This document shows positions 8,275 through 15,850 of a DNA stretch of 64,000 nucleotides, in pieces. Source of the DNA: Sphingomonas taxi (GTDB taxonomy: Bacteria; Pseudomonadota; Alphaproteobacteria; Sphingomonadales; Sphingomonadaceae); the NCBI GenBank assembly GCA_003240625.1, contig QFMX01000006.1, positions 1-64,000 on the forward strand. Direction: 5' to 3'. Every line of letters begins with the position of its first letter. The stretch's first letter is position 1. A model generated the notes under the pieces. The model was given only the letters and a program-made list of their open reading frames with translations, did not search any database and was not told the origin of the DNA. Position numbers and translations under genes: made by a program.

Positions 8275-11200
8275 GTGAGCGAGACGAGCGAGACGGGGGC
8301 CGACCCCGGCCCCAATCCTCGCCGTCCGGTGCCTGTCCGGCGCATCATCCTGATCGTCGCGCTGGTTCTGCTCGCCGGGTTGATCGCGCTGTGGCTCGCG
8401 CGCAAGCCGATCGCGGAAGGGTTCATCGATCGCGAGTTGGCGAAGGCCGGGGTGCCTGCGCGGTACGAGATCGCCAACCTCGCGCTGGGTGGCCAGCGGC
8501 TGACGAACGTCGTGCTGGGCGATCCGGCGCATCCCGATCTGGTCGCGGACTGGGTCGAGACGCGGACCGGAGTCGGGTTGTCGGGGCCGTATCTGGAAGG
8601 CGTTCGCGCGGGCAAGGTCCGGCTGCGCGGACGGTTGGTCGATGGAAAAGTCTCGCTTGGCGCGATCGACAAATTGCTGCCGGCCTCGACGGGCAAGCCG
8701 TTTTCGCTGCCCGCGCTCGACGTGGCGGTCGCCGATGGGCGAATGCGGCTGGAGACCCCGCAGGGCATCGTCGGACTAAAGCTCGCCGGATCGGGCAAGC
8801 TCGACGACGGTTTCCGCGGTACATTGGCGGCGATCAGCGAGCGGCTCGACATCGGCGGGTGCGTGATCGACCGGCTGGCGGCGACCGTGAAGCTGCGGAT
8901 CGACGCGGCGAAGCCGACGATCACCGGACCGGTGCGCGTGTCACGACTCGCCTGCGGGACGACTCGGGCCGACCACATCGTTGCGGACCTCGACGTCGGG
9001 CTATCGGCTGCGCTCGACCGCTGGCAGGGCAAGGCGACGCTCAAGACCGGGGCGGCACGCGCACCGGGGATCGCGCTGGCCGGGGCGGGAGGCGCGATCG
9101 ATTTCACCGGCAGCGCGGCCGCGACCAACGGCAAGGCGGACATTGTCGCCGATACCGTCCGGACCGCGGAAGGCCGGGCACGACGCGTTTCGATCGCGGG
9201 CGCCTACCGGATCGGCAAGCAGATCGCATTCGACGGACGCGCGCGGGCGAGCGGTGCCGCGGTGGCGCAGGCGCGGCTCGCCAGCGTTGGCGGCCTGGGC
9301 AGTGCGGCGGCGGGAACGCCGGTCGCACCCCTCGCGGTCGCCATGACGCAGGCTGTCGAGCGTGCGGGCCGTGGTTTCGCGGCGGACGGCGACGTGTTCG
9401 TGCGGCTCGCGGATGGGCGCGGCTCGGCGGTGCTGTCCCGCCTCGCGCTCGCCTCGGCCAGCGGCGCACGCGTGGCGCTCGGCGGCGGGAGCGGGGTCGC
9501 GTTCGGTTGGCCGAACGGCGGCGTGCGGCTCGACACGACTCTGGCGCTGCAAGGCGGTGGCCTGCCGGAGGCGCGTGTGTCGCTCGCGCAGGCAAAACCC
9601 GGCGCAGCGATCCGCGGCGTGGCGCGCATCGCGCCCTATGCGGCGGGCGGCGCTCGACTGGCGCTGACCCCGGTGACGTTCAGCGCGACGCCCGGCGGCG
9701 CGACGTCGATCACCACGCAGGCAACGCTCGACGGGCCGATCGGTAACGGCCGCGTCGACGGCCTGTCGATGCCGGTCGCCGCGCTCTGGGATGGTCGTAG
9801 GCGGCTGGTCGTCAACACCGGCTGCGCGCCGCTCGCCGTCCGGCGCCTCGCGATATCCGGACTGGTGCTCGATCCGTCGCGCCTGACCCTGTGCCCCGTC
9901 GACGGCGCGCTGGTGCAGGTTAATGGGGCGCGGATCAGCGGCGGCGCGACGATCGCTGCGGCAAAGCTAGGTGGGCGACTCGGCACCACGCCAATCACGC
10001 TCGCGACCGCCGGGGCGACCGTGCGGCTCGCCGATCGCGGCTTCCGGATCGAGGGCGTGCAGACCCGGATCGGCGCGCCCGAGCGTGTCACGCGACTCGA
10101 TTTCGGCACCATCACCGGCCGCATGACGGGGCAGGGCGTGGCTGGGGCCTTCACCAACGGCTCGGGGCAGATCGCCAATGTCCCGCTGCTGCTCGGCGAG
10201 GCGGCGGGCGAGTGGACGCTGGTCGGCGGCGCGCTCAACCTCACCGGCGCGATGGGCGTGTCCGATGCCGCGCCGACGCCCCGGTTCAAGCCTCTTGCGG
10301 CGCGGACCGTCACGCTGGCGCTGGTGAACGGCACGATCACCGCGGCGGGCACGCTGTTCGAGCCGACCACCAACACAAAGGTCGCCGACGTAACGCTGGA
10401 CCACGCACTCGCGACGGGGACGGGCAAGGCCGACCTGAACGTGCCCGCGATCGCCTTCGCCAAGGACCGGCTGCAACCCGACGCGCTCACCCCGCTCACC
10501 TTCGGCGTGATCGCCGACGTCAACGGATCGGTCAGCGGGGAGGGCCACATTGCTTGGAACCCCGACGGCGTGACGAGCAATGGCGTGTTCCGCACCGCCG
10601 GCACCGATCTCGCCGCCGCGTTCGGGCCGGTCACCGGAATCGCGACCGAGATCCGCTTCACCGACCTGCTCAACCTCCAGAGCGCACCGGGGCAGGTGGC
10701 GACGATCCGCACGCTCAACCCCGGCATCCCGGTGACCGACGGCACGATCCGCTACCAGACGCTGCCCGGTGCGCGCGTGCAGGTCGAGGGTGGCTCCTGG
10801 CCGTTCGCGGGCGGATCGCTGACGCTCGACCCGACTTTGCTCGACTTCTCCGCGCCGAAGGAGCGCCGGATGACGTTCCACATCGCCAACATGGCCGCCG
10901 ACCAGTTCCTCCAGCAGTTCGATTTCAAGAATCTCGACGCGACCGGGATCTTCGACGGCGTCCTGCCGATGATCTTCGACGAGAGCGGCGGACGCATCGA
11001 AGGCGGCGACCTGCGCGTCCGGCCCGGTGGCGGCACGCTCGCCTATGTCGGCGACCTCAGCCAGAAGGACCTCGGCATCTGGGCGAACATCGCGTTCCAG
11101 GCGCTGAAGTCGCTCCGCTACCAGTCGCTGCGCGTCGGCATGAACGGGCCGCTCGCGGGCGAGATGGTCACCGACGTGCGCTTCGCCGGGATCAGCCAGG

Positions 11201-11430
11201 GGGAGGGCGCCAAGGCGAACTTCATCGTCCGCCGCCTGCAAAAGCTGCCGTTCGTGTTCAATATCCGGATCAAGGCGCCGTTCCGCGGGCTGCTCGACAC
11301 CGCGCAGAGCTTCTACGATCCGAAGCGGCTGATCGAGCGTAATTTGCCCGCACTGATCCAGCAACAGTCGGCGCCACCTTCTCCCAAACCTCCAACCATT
11401 CAGCCCACGGAAAGCAGTATCGTGCCATGA
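8275..11430 (+). CDS. ydbH: YdbH-type AsmA-like intermembrane transport protein
   Basis: 1051 residues from GTG 8275, with GGAG about 8 nt upstream. An inner-membrane anchor (IILIVALVLLAGLIALWLA, about 24-42) is followed by about 1000 residues of repetitive beta-rich sequence expected in the periplasm. The C-terminal part (from about 700) matches the YdbH family, with stretches such as LNLQSAPGQVATIRTLNPGI and FDFKNLDATGIFDGVLP. In E. coli YdbH works with YnbE and YdbL, and belongs with TamB and YhdP in moving phospholipid to the outer membrane. Here it overlaps or abuts ynbE and ydbL, which strongly supports the assignment. Confidence 0.88.
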   Translation: MSETSETGADPGPNPRRPVPVRRIILIVALVLLAGLIALWLARKPIAEGFIDRELAKAGVPARYEIANLALGGQRLTNVVLGDPAHPDLVADWVETRTGVGLSGPYLEGVRAGKVRLRGRLVDGKVSLGAIDKLLPASTGKPFSLPALDVAVADGRMRLETPQGIVGLKLAGSGKLDDGFRGTLAAISERLDIGGCVIDRLAATVKLRIDAAKPTITGPVRVSRLACGTTRADHIVADLDVGLSAALDRWQGKATLKTGAARAPGIALAGAGGAIDFTGSAAATNGKADIVADTVRTAEGRARRVSIAGAYRIGKQIAFDGRARASGAAVAQARLASVGGLGSAAAGTPVAPLAVAMTQAVERAGRGFAADGDVFVRLADGRGSAVLSRLALASASGARVALGGGSGVAFGWPNGGVRLDTTLALQGGGLPEARVSLAQAKPGAAIRGVARIAPYAAGGARLALTPVTFSATPGGATSITTQATLDGPIGNGRVDGLSMPVAALWDGRRRLVVNTGCAPLAVRRLAISGLVLDPSRLTLCPVDGALVQVNGARISGGATIAAAKLGGRLGTTPITLATAGATVRLADRGFRIEGVQTRIGAPERVTRLDFGTITGRMTGQGVAGAFTNGSGQIANVPLLLGEAAGEWTLVGGALNLTGAMGVSDAAPTPRFKPLAARTVTLALVNGTITAAGTLFEPTTNTKVADVTLDHALATGTGKADLNVPAIAFAKDRLQPDALTPLTFGVIADVNGSVSGEGHIAWNPDGVTSNGVFRTAGTDLAAAFGPVTGIATEIRFTDLLNLQSAPGQVATIRTLNPGIPVTDGTIRYQTLPGARVQVEGGSWPFAGGSLTLDPTLLDFSAPKERRMTFHIANMAADQFLQQFDFKNLDATGIFDGVLPMIFDESGGRIEGGDLRVRPGGGTLAYVGDLSQKDLGIWANIAFQALKSLRYQSLRVGMNGPLAGEMVTDVRFAGISQGEGAKANFIVRRLQKLPFVFNIRIKAPFRGLLDTAQSFYDPKRLIERNLPALIQQQSAPPSPKPPTIQPTESSIVP

Positions 11431-11477
11431 CCGAAACAGGATTGAAGAAGCTGGAGCAAAGGCCGATCTTGCAGGTG

Positions 11478-11654
11478 ATGAGGACGATCGCTTTTCTGGT
11501 GACGACCGCCGCCGCCCTGCCGGGCTGCATCAGCGTGTCGGCCCCCGACAAGCCGATCGAGATCAACCTCAACATCAATGTGACGCAGGAAGTGGTCTAT
11601 CGTCTCGATGGCGAGGCGAAGTCGCTGATCCAGCAGAATCCGGGGATATTCTAA
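11478..11654 (+). CDS. ynbE: YnbE-like outer-membrane lipoprotein
   Basis: 58 residues from ATG 11478. A lipoprotein signal (MRTIAFLVTTAAALPGC) has the lipobox LPGC, and the mature part includes APDKPIEINLNINVTQEVVY, matching the YnbE family in length and sequence. An in-frame ATG at 11427, overlapping the ydbH stop as ATGA, would add 17 residues before the signal; 11478 fits the family better, though coupling could use 11427. YnbE is thought to extend the YdbH beta-structure to the outer membrane. Confidence 0.85.
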   Translation: MRTIAFLVTTAAALPGCISVSAPDKPIEINLNINVTQEVVYRLDGEAKSLIQQNPGIF

Positions 11655-11655
11655 G

Positions 11656-12033
11656 ATGAAAAAGGTCATTGTCATGATTGCCGCAGCCGCGGTTCTCGGC
11701 GGCCTTTCGGTAGCGGCCTCGGCGCAACGCGATCCGGCCTATGCCGCGGCGCGTGCCGGTGGCGAGGTCGGCGAGCAGCCCGACGGGTATCTGGGGCTCG
11801 TCGGCGCGGCGAGCGCGGACCTTCGCGCGCTGGTCAACAACATCAATATCCAGCGCAAGTCGGCGTACACGCAAAAGGCGCAGGCGAGCGGCGCGACGGT
11901 CGAGCAGCTGGCGTTCACGAGTGGCTGCAACCTGATTGCCGCGACTAATCCTGGCGAGAAGTACAAGACGCCCAACGGGGTGTGGAAGACGCGTACCGCC
12001 GGTGCACCGGAACGCGATTCGCGCTGCGTTTAA
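11656..12033 (+). CDS. ydbL: YdbL family periplasmic protein (DUF1318)
   Basis: 125 residues, starting one base after the ynbE stop. A signal peptide (cleavage near ASAQ-RD) precedes a helical domain with GEQPDGYLGLV, LVNNINIQRKSAY and two cysteines (SGCNL, SRCV). YdbL is proposed to control YdbH-YnbE assembly. It ends the three-gene operon; palindromic repeats of families A and B follow. Confidence 0.87.
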   Translation: MKKVIVMIAAAAVLGGLSVAASAQRDPAYAAARAGGEVGEQPDGYLGLVGAASADLRALVNNINIQRKSAYTQKAQASGATVEQLAFTSGCNLIAATNPGEKYKTPNGVWKTRTAGAPERDSRCV

Positions 12034-12042
12034 GCTAAAGTG

Positions 12043-12152
12043 CTCCCCTCCCTGACAAGGGAGGGGCTGGGGGTGGGTAGGCCGCTTGGGATCCGTATCG
12101 CCAGCCAACCGGCCGACCCACCCCCGACCCCTCCCTTCCAGGGAGGGGGGGA
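12043..12152. repeat. Palindromic repeat, family A (copy 2)
   Basis: CTCCCCTCCCTGACAAGGGA with GGGGCTGGGGGTGGGT on the left, and the inverse ACCCACCCCCGACCCCTCCC on the right, around an unmatched loop. It lies 10 bp after the ydbL stop and could act as a transcript-end structure. Confidence 0.9.
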
Positions 12153-12210
12153 GAAGTCGGCCTTCGTCGGGATGACGAAGAGCGTGGGCGTATCGACGTT
12201 CGGCTCTGAA

Positions 12211-12334
12211 ATCCTCCCCCGCCAGGGGGAGGTGGCTGGCACTTGCCAGACGGAGGGGGAGGTAAGGGAAACCCCTGCTCCGTGTCCTCCCCCTCCGTCA
12301 CCTGCGGTGCCACCTCCCCCTGGCGGGGGAGGAT
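12211..12334. repeat. Palindromic repeat, family B (copy 2)
   Basis: Same arms and inner segments as the element at 3592-3716 (ATCCTCCCCCGCCAGGGGGA at the left end, GGCGGGGGAGGAT at the right). It sits between a family A copy and atpI. Confidence 0.88.
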
Positions 12335-12471
12335 CGAACGGCCCCATTGATGACGCGTCTGTCACACCGGTTGACTTGCACCCCCCCCTTTTCTAAACGG
12401 ACCGCGCCTTGGCGGGATCGCTCGTCGCTGCTTGCTTCCTCCCCGATGCGAAATCAGGTGGAGGAACGTGC

Positions 12472-12792
12472 GTGGCGGAGATCGAACCCGGACAGGACCC
12501 CCAGGGTGTTGACGATCCGCGACTTTCCGCGCTCGATGAGCGATTGCGAGAGGCGCAGCATCGGGAAACGCTCGCAAAGGGGCAGAAGGGGCCGGACGCC
12601 GAGCGAGGATACTCGCAAGGCAATCGCGTCATTTCCGCCCTCATCGGGAGTCTCGTCGGCAGTGCGCTGATCGGGTGGTTGATTGACCATTGGTTTGGCA
12701 CTGGCCCTTGGGGACTGATCGTGCTGCTGTTCCTCGGGATAGCGGTCGCGTTCAGGCAGATCATTCGAATTTCAGGCGAACGCCCGGAGTAA
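12472..12792 (+). CDS. atpI: ATP synthase assembly protein AtpI
   Basis: 106 residues from GTG 12472, supported by GGAGGA at the correct distance. A charged N-terminal half is followed by two membrane helices (VISALIGSLVGSALIGWLI and GLIVLLFLGIAVAFRQII), the AtpI layout. AtpI helps assemble the c-ring. It leads the F0 operon, 37 bp before atpB. A small hairpin overlaps its stop codon. Confidence 0.88.
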   Translation: MAEIEPGQDPQGVDDPRLSALDERLREAQHRETLAKGQKGPDAERGYSQGNRVISALIGSLVGSALIGWLIDHWFGTGPWGLIVLLFLGIAVAFRQIIRISGERPE

Positions 12793-12802
12793 CCGGGCGT
12801 TT
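12781..12802 (+). terminator. Hairpin overlapping the atpI stop codon
   Basis: CGCCCGG (12781-12787) pairs with CCGGGCG (12793-12799) around AGTAA, followed by TTT. The atpI stop TAA lies in the loop. It could partly terminate transcription or protect the atpB message, so that atpI is made in a different amount from F0 subunits. T-tract is short. Confidence 0.5.
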
Positions 12803-12829
12803 GTCGTATCAAGACGGCAGGGATTCCAC

Positions 12830-13621
12830 GTGGCGGCAGAACAGGGCGGCAAGATCGATCCGATGCACCAGTTCCTGATCGAGCCGGCGTTCGGCTCGCA
12901 CTGGATCGTAGGTGGCTATGACCTGTCGTTCACCAACTCCGCATTGTGGATGGTGGTGACGCTGGTCGCGCTTTGGGCGTTCATGATCGGTGGCATGAAG
13001 CGCGAGCTCGTGCCCGGTCGCTGGCAGATGGCGGTCGAGGGCTTTACCGGCTTCATCTCGGGCATGCTCGAGCAGAATGTCGGCCCCGGCGGCAAGCGTT
13101 TCGTGCCTTACGTCTTCTCGCTGTTCATGTTCATCCTGTTCGCGAACATCATCGGCCTGCTCCCGTTCGGCATCGTCCCCGGCGTGCATCCGTTCACCGT
13201 GACCAGCCACATGACCGTCACCGGCGTGCTGGCGCTGATCAGCTTCGCGATCGTGCTGCTCGTCGGCTTCGGCAAGCACGGCTTCCACTTCTTCTCGCTG
13301 TTCGTGCCGAGCGGCACGCCGGCGCTGATGATCCCGCTGATCTTCGTGGTCGAGCTGATGTCGTTCCTGGTGCGTCCGTTCTCGCTCGGTCTGCGACTGT
13401 TCGTGGCGATGACCGCGGGGCATATTCTGCTCAAGGTGCTGGCCGCGTTCGTGATCAACGGCCTGAACCTCGGCGGGATGTATATCGGTCTGGTGACCGC
13501 GCCGAGCATGTTGCTGATGATCGGCATCACGCTGCTCGAGCTGCTGGTCGCCGCGATCCAGGCCTATGTGTTCGCGTTGCTGACGTCGGTCTATCTGAAC
13601 GACGCCGTAAACCTTCACTAA
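12830..13621 (+). CDS. atpB: ATP synthase F0 subunit a
   Basis: 263 residues from GTG 12830; an in-frame ATG at 12863 is an alternative. Multi-spanning inner-membrane protein that forms the proton half-channels. The essential arginine lies in the segment SLGLRLFVAMTAGH, and the last helices contain LLELLVAAIQAYVFALLTSVY, both diagnostic. It works with the c-ring encoded next. Confidence 0.96.
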   Translation: MAAEQGGKIDPMHQFLIEPAFGSHWIVGGYDLSFTNSALWMVVTLVALWAFMIGGMKRELVPGRWQMAVEGFTGFISGMLEQNVGPGGKRFVPYVFSLFMFILFANIIGLLPFGIVPGVHPFTVTSHMTVTGVLALISFAIVLLVGFGKHGFHFFSLFVPSGTPALMIPLIFVVELMSFLVRPFSLGLRLFVAMTAGHILLKVLAAFVINGLNLGGMYIGLVTAPSMLLMIGITLLELLVAAIQAYVFALLTSVYLNDAVNLH

Positions 13622-13659
13622 GTTTTCCATTACCAACTGATTTTCAAAGGGAATTTACC

Positions 13660-13887
13660 ATGGACGCACAAGCAGCAAAGATGATCGGCGCCGGCCTCGC
13701 AGCGATCGGCATGGGCCTCGCAGCCCTCGGCGTGGGCAACGTGTTCGCTCAGTTCCTCGCCGGCGCGCTCCGCAACCCGGGCGCAGCCGACAGCCAGCAG
13801 GGCCGTCTGTTCATCGGTTTCGCAGCAGCCGAGCTTCTCGGTCTGCTCGCCTTCGTCACCATGATCATCCTGGTGTTCGTCGCCTAA
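13660..13887 (+). CDS. atpE: ATP synthase F0 subunit c
   Basis: 75 residues, two membrane helices joined by the polar loop ALRNPGAADSQQGR. The proton-carrying carboxylate is Glu58 in FAAAELLGLLAF. The first helix has a Gly/Ala packing pattern (GAGLAAIGMGLAALGVG). An AAAGGG ribosome-binding site precedes ATG 13660. The gene is short and would need strong translation because many copies form the ring. Confidence 0.97.
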   Translation: MDAQAAKMIGAGLAAIGMGLAALGVGNVFAQFLAGALRNPGAADSQQGRLFIGFAAAELLGLLAFVTMIILVFVA

Positions 13888-13944
13888 CCACTCGGTGATT
13901 TGGCCGGGCAACCGCGCCCGGCCGGATTAACGCAGGACAGACCA

Positions 13945-14439
13945 ATGCCCCAGATTGCCCAGATAGCCGCTACCTACGCCTCGCAGATCTTCTGGCTGCT
14001 CCTCACCTTCGGCATCCTGTATTTCGGGATCGGTAAGGGCATGGTGCCGAAGATCGTGTCCAACGTGGACTCGCGCGAAGGCAAGATCGCCGGCGATCTG
14101 GCGGCGGCGGTCGCTGCCCGTGCGCAGGCCGATACGGTCCAGGCGAACTGGCAGGCCGAAATGGACGCGGCCCGTACCGCGGCGCAGGCCGAGACCGCTG
14201 CCGCTGCGAAGCGTGCGGCGACCGCATTCGAGCAGCAGGTCCATGCGGCCGACGCCGAACTCGCCGAGCGTCTGGGTCATCACGACCTGGCGGTAGCGAA
14301 CGCAAAGGCCGAGGCGCTCGCGAACCTTCAGGGTGTCGCCGCCGAGGCAGCACAGCAATTGGCCGCCAAGGTTGCCGGGCTCCAGGTCAGCCTGGACGCG
14401 GCGAGCGACGCGGTACGCAGGACGACGGCGCATGGCTAA
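13945..14439 (+). CDS. atpF': ATP synthase F0 subunit b'
   Basis: 164 residues from ATG 13945, preceded by CAGGA. One N-terminal membrane helix (FWLLLTFGILYFGIGKGMVP) is followed by a long Ala/Glu/Gln-rich coiled coil that forms part of the peripheral stalk. Alphaproteobacteria have two different b subunits; this is the first, lacking the long N-terminal extension of the next gene. Its end overlaps atpF by 8 bp. Confidence 0.93.
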   Translation: MPQIAQIAATYASQIFWLLLTFGILYFGIGKGMVPKIVSNVDSREGKIAGDLAAAVAARAQADTVQANWQAEMDAARTAAQAETAAAAKRAATAFEQQVHAADAELAERLGHHDLAVANAKAEALANLQGVAAEAAQQLAAKVAGLQVSLDAASDAVRRTTAHG

Positions 14440-15049
14440 TCCAGATTCGGCCGCAAAGGTCATCCACGAAGAGGGCATGGCGCCCGAAGGTGCGATCGAC
14501 AACCAGGGCATTCAGGGCCACACGACCGCGCCCGGCGGTGTCGAGCACGTCGCCGATCCGACCGCGCTCGGCCTGACCTCGACCGGCTGGGTCGCGGTGG
14601 CTATGATCGTCGTGATCCTGCTGATGATCTGGAAGAAGGTTCCAGGCATGATCGGCAAGATGCTCGACGCGCGCATCGCCGGCATCCGCACGCAGCTCGA
14701 CGAAGCCAAGGCCCTCCGCGCCGAAGCCGAGGCGATCCGCACGGAGTATGAGGCGAAGGCGAAGACCGCGCACGTCGAGGCCGAAGCGATGAAGGCCCAC
14801 GCCCATCACGAGGCTGCGGCGATCATCGCCAAGGCGAAGGCTGGCGCCGAGGACCTGATGGCCCGCCGCGCGAAAATGGCCGAGGACAAGATCGCCGCCG
14901 CCGAACGCGCCGCGATCGCCGAAGTCCGCGCGCGGGCAGCCGATGCTGCGGCCAAGGCTGCCGGGATCCTGATCGCCGAGCACCACGACGCCGCCGCCGA
15001 CCGCGCGATGGTCGACCGCTCGATCTCGGGCCTCAGCCGCCTGAACTAA
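14432..15049 (+). CDS. atpF: ATP synthase F0 subunit b
   Basis: 205 residues, overlapping the previous gene by 8 bp, which suggests translational coupling. The N-terminal extension of about 50 hydrophilic residues is followed by one membrane helix (STGWVAVAMIVVILLMIW) and a coiled coil rich in Ala, Glu and Lys. It pairs with b' in the stator. No F1 genes follow, as usual in this class, where the F1 operon is elsewhere. Confidence 0.94.
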   Translation: MANPDSAAKVIHEEGMAPEGAIDNQGIQGHTTAPGGVEHVADPTALGLTSTGWVAVAMIVVILLMIWKKVPGMIGKMLDARIAGIRTQLDEAKALRAEAEAIRTEYEAKAKTAHVEAEAMKAHAHHEAAAIIAKAKAGAEDLMARRAKMAEDKIAAAERAAIAEVRARAADAAAKAAGILIAEHHDAAADRAMVDRSISGLSRLN

Positions 15050-15052
15050 ATC

Positions 15053-15116
15053 TTCTCCTCTCCCCTCGGGGAGAGGAAGGGGCCTGCTGCGAAGCAGTGG
15101 GAAGGTGAGGGCACGT
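15053..15116. repeat. Family C repeat arm (partial copy)
   Basis: CTCTCCCCTCGGGGAGAGGA followed by GGGGCCTGCTGCGAAGCAGT: one arm of a family C element plus a small hairpin, without the matching second arm. It directly follows the atpF stop. Confidence 0.65.
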
Positions 15117-15204
15117 CCCTCCCGCCACCCATCATTATCGACGGCCGTCTCTTCCCGGGTTTCCGGCGGCCGAGTCTCCAATCTGAGCCCGTTGGAGAAC
15201 ATTC

Positions 15205-15525
15205 ATGTCCTGGCTCATCCTCGCGGTCGCCGTCGTCACCGAAATCTGCTGGGCGCTCAGCCTCAAATGGGCGGCCACGATCGCCACGTGGCAGGCCTCC
15301 AGCGTCCCGATCATCCTCAGCTTCGTCAACATGGGCCTGCTCGCGCTAGCCATGCGCGGCCTACCCGCCGGCACCGCCTACGCGATCTGGACCGGCGCCG
15401 GCGCGATCGGCGTCATCATCGGGGGCGTCATCCTGTTCGGCGACAAGGTCAGCGGCATCCAGGCCTGCTTCATGGCACTCACCGTGGTAGGCATCGTCGG
15501 CACCAAGGTCTTCGCCCAAACCTGA
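15205..15525 (+). CDS. sugE: Small multidrug resistance family exporter, SugE/Gdx type
   Basis: 106 residues, four membrane helices, the SMR length. The essential Glu13 is present (VVTEICWALSLKW), and the GTAYAIWTGAGAIGVIIGG stretch matches the SugE/Gdx branch that exports guanidinium, rather than broad drug exporters such as EmrE. It works as an antiparallel dimer using protons. The subtype rests on sequence resemblance. No guanidine riboswitch was recognised upstream. Confidence 0.9.
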   Translation: MSWLILAVAVVTEICWALSLKWAATIATWQASSVPIILSFVNMGLLALAMRGLPAGTAYAIWTGAGAIGVIIGGVILFGDKVSGIQACFMALTVVGIVGTKVFAQT

Positions 15526-15553
15526 TCGACGGCCTTCGCCCGCAGGGCATTGA

Positions 15554-15786
15554 GAAGGTTGATTCGCGCGAAGGCGCAAAGGCGCGAAGAGAAGGTGGGT
15601 TCACGCGGAGACGCGGAGACGCGGAGGTGTTGCGTCTCGGGTTGATGTATTGAGCAGCCACGAGTGGATGTAAGCCTTCGGCGGTTTGAGCGATCGATGC
15701 CCGTCTAAACTTCTCTCCGCGGCTCCGCGTCTCCGCGTGAACCAAACTACTCCTTCTCTTCGCGCCTTTGCGCCTTCGCGTGAACA
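15554..15786. repeat. Compound inverted repeat, family E (copy 1)
   Basis: Left half: CGCGAAGGCGCAAAGGCGCG then TTCACGCGGAGACGCGGAGA in tandem; right half is the inverse (CGCGTCTCCGCGTGAA, then TTTGCGCCTTCGCGTGAA). About 70 bp of different sequence separates the halves. Other copies are at 49156-49372 and 62198-62396. Confidence 0.88.
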
Positions 15787-15850
15787 TCACTGTCTTCAAG
15801 CAAAGACGATCGCTGGCATAACCCCCTTGCACTCCCTAGATTCCGCAGCG

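Noticed and set aside
15117..15204. Guanidine riboswitch before the SugE-like exporter
   Set aside because: No pair of hairpins with ACGR loops (mini-ykkC) or a longer ykkC-type fold was recognised; only a CGGCCG inverted pair is visible.
15554..15786. Family E tandem units considered as a CRISPR array
   Set aside because: Units are 8-10 bp without regular spacers, the right half is inverted, and no cas genes are near.
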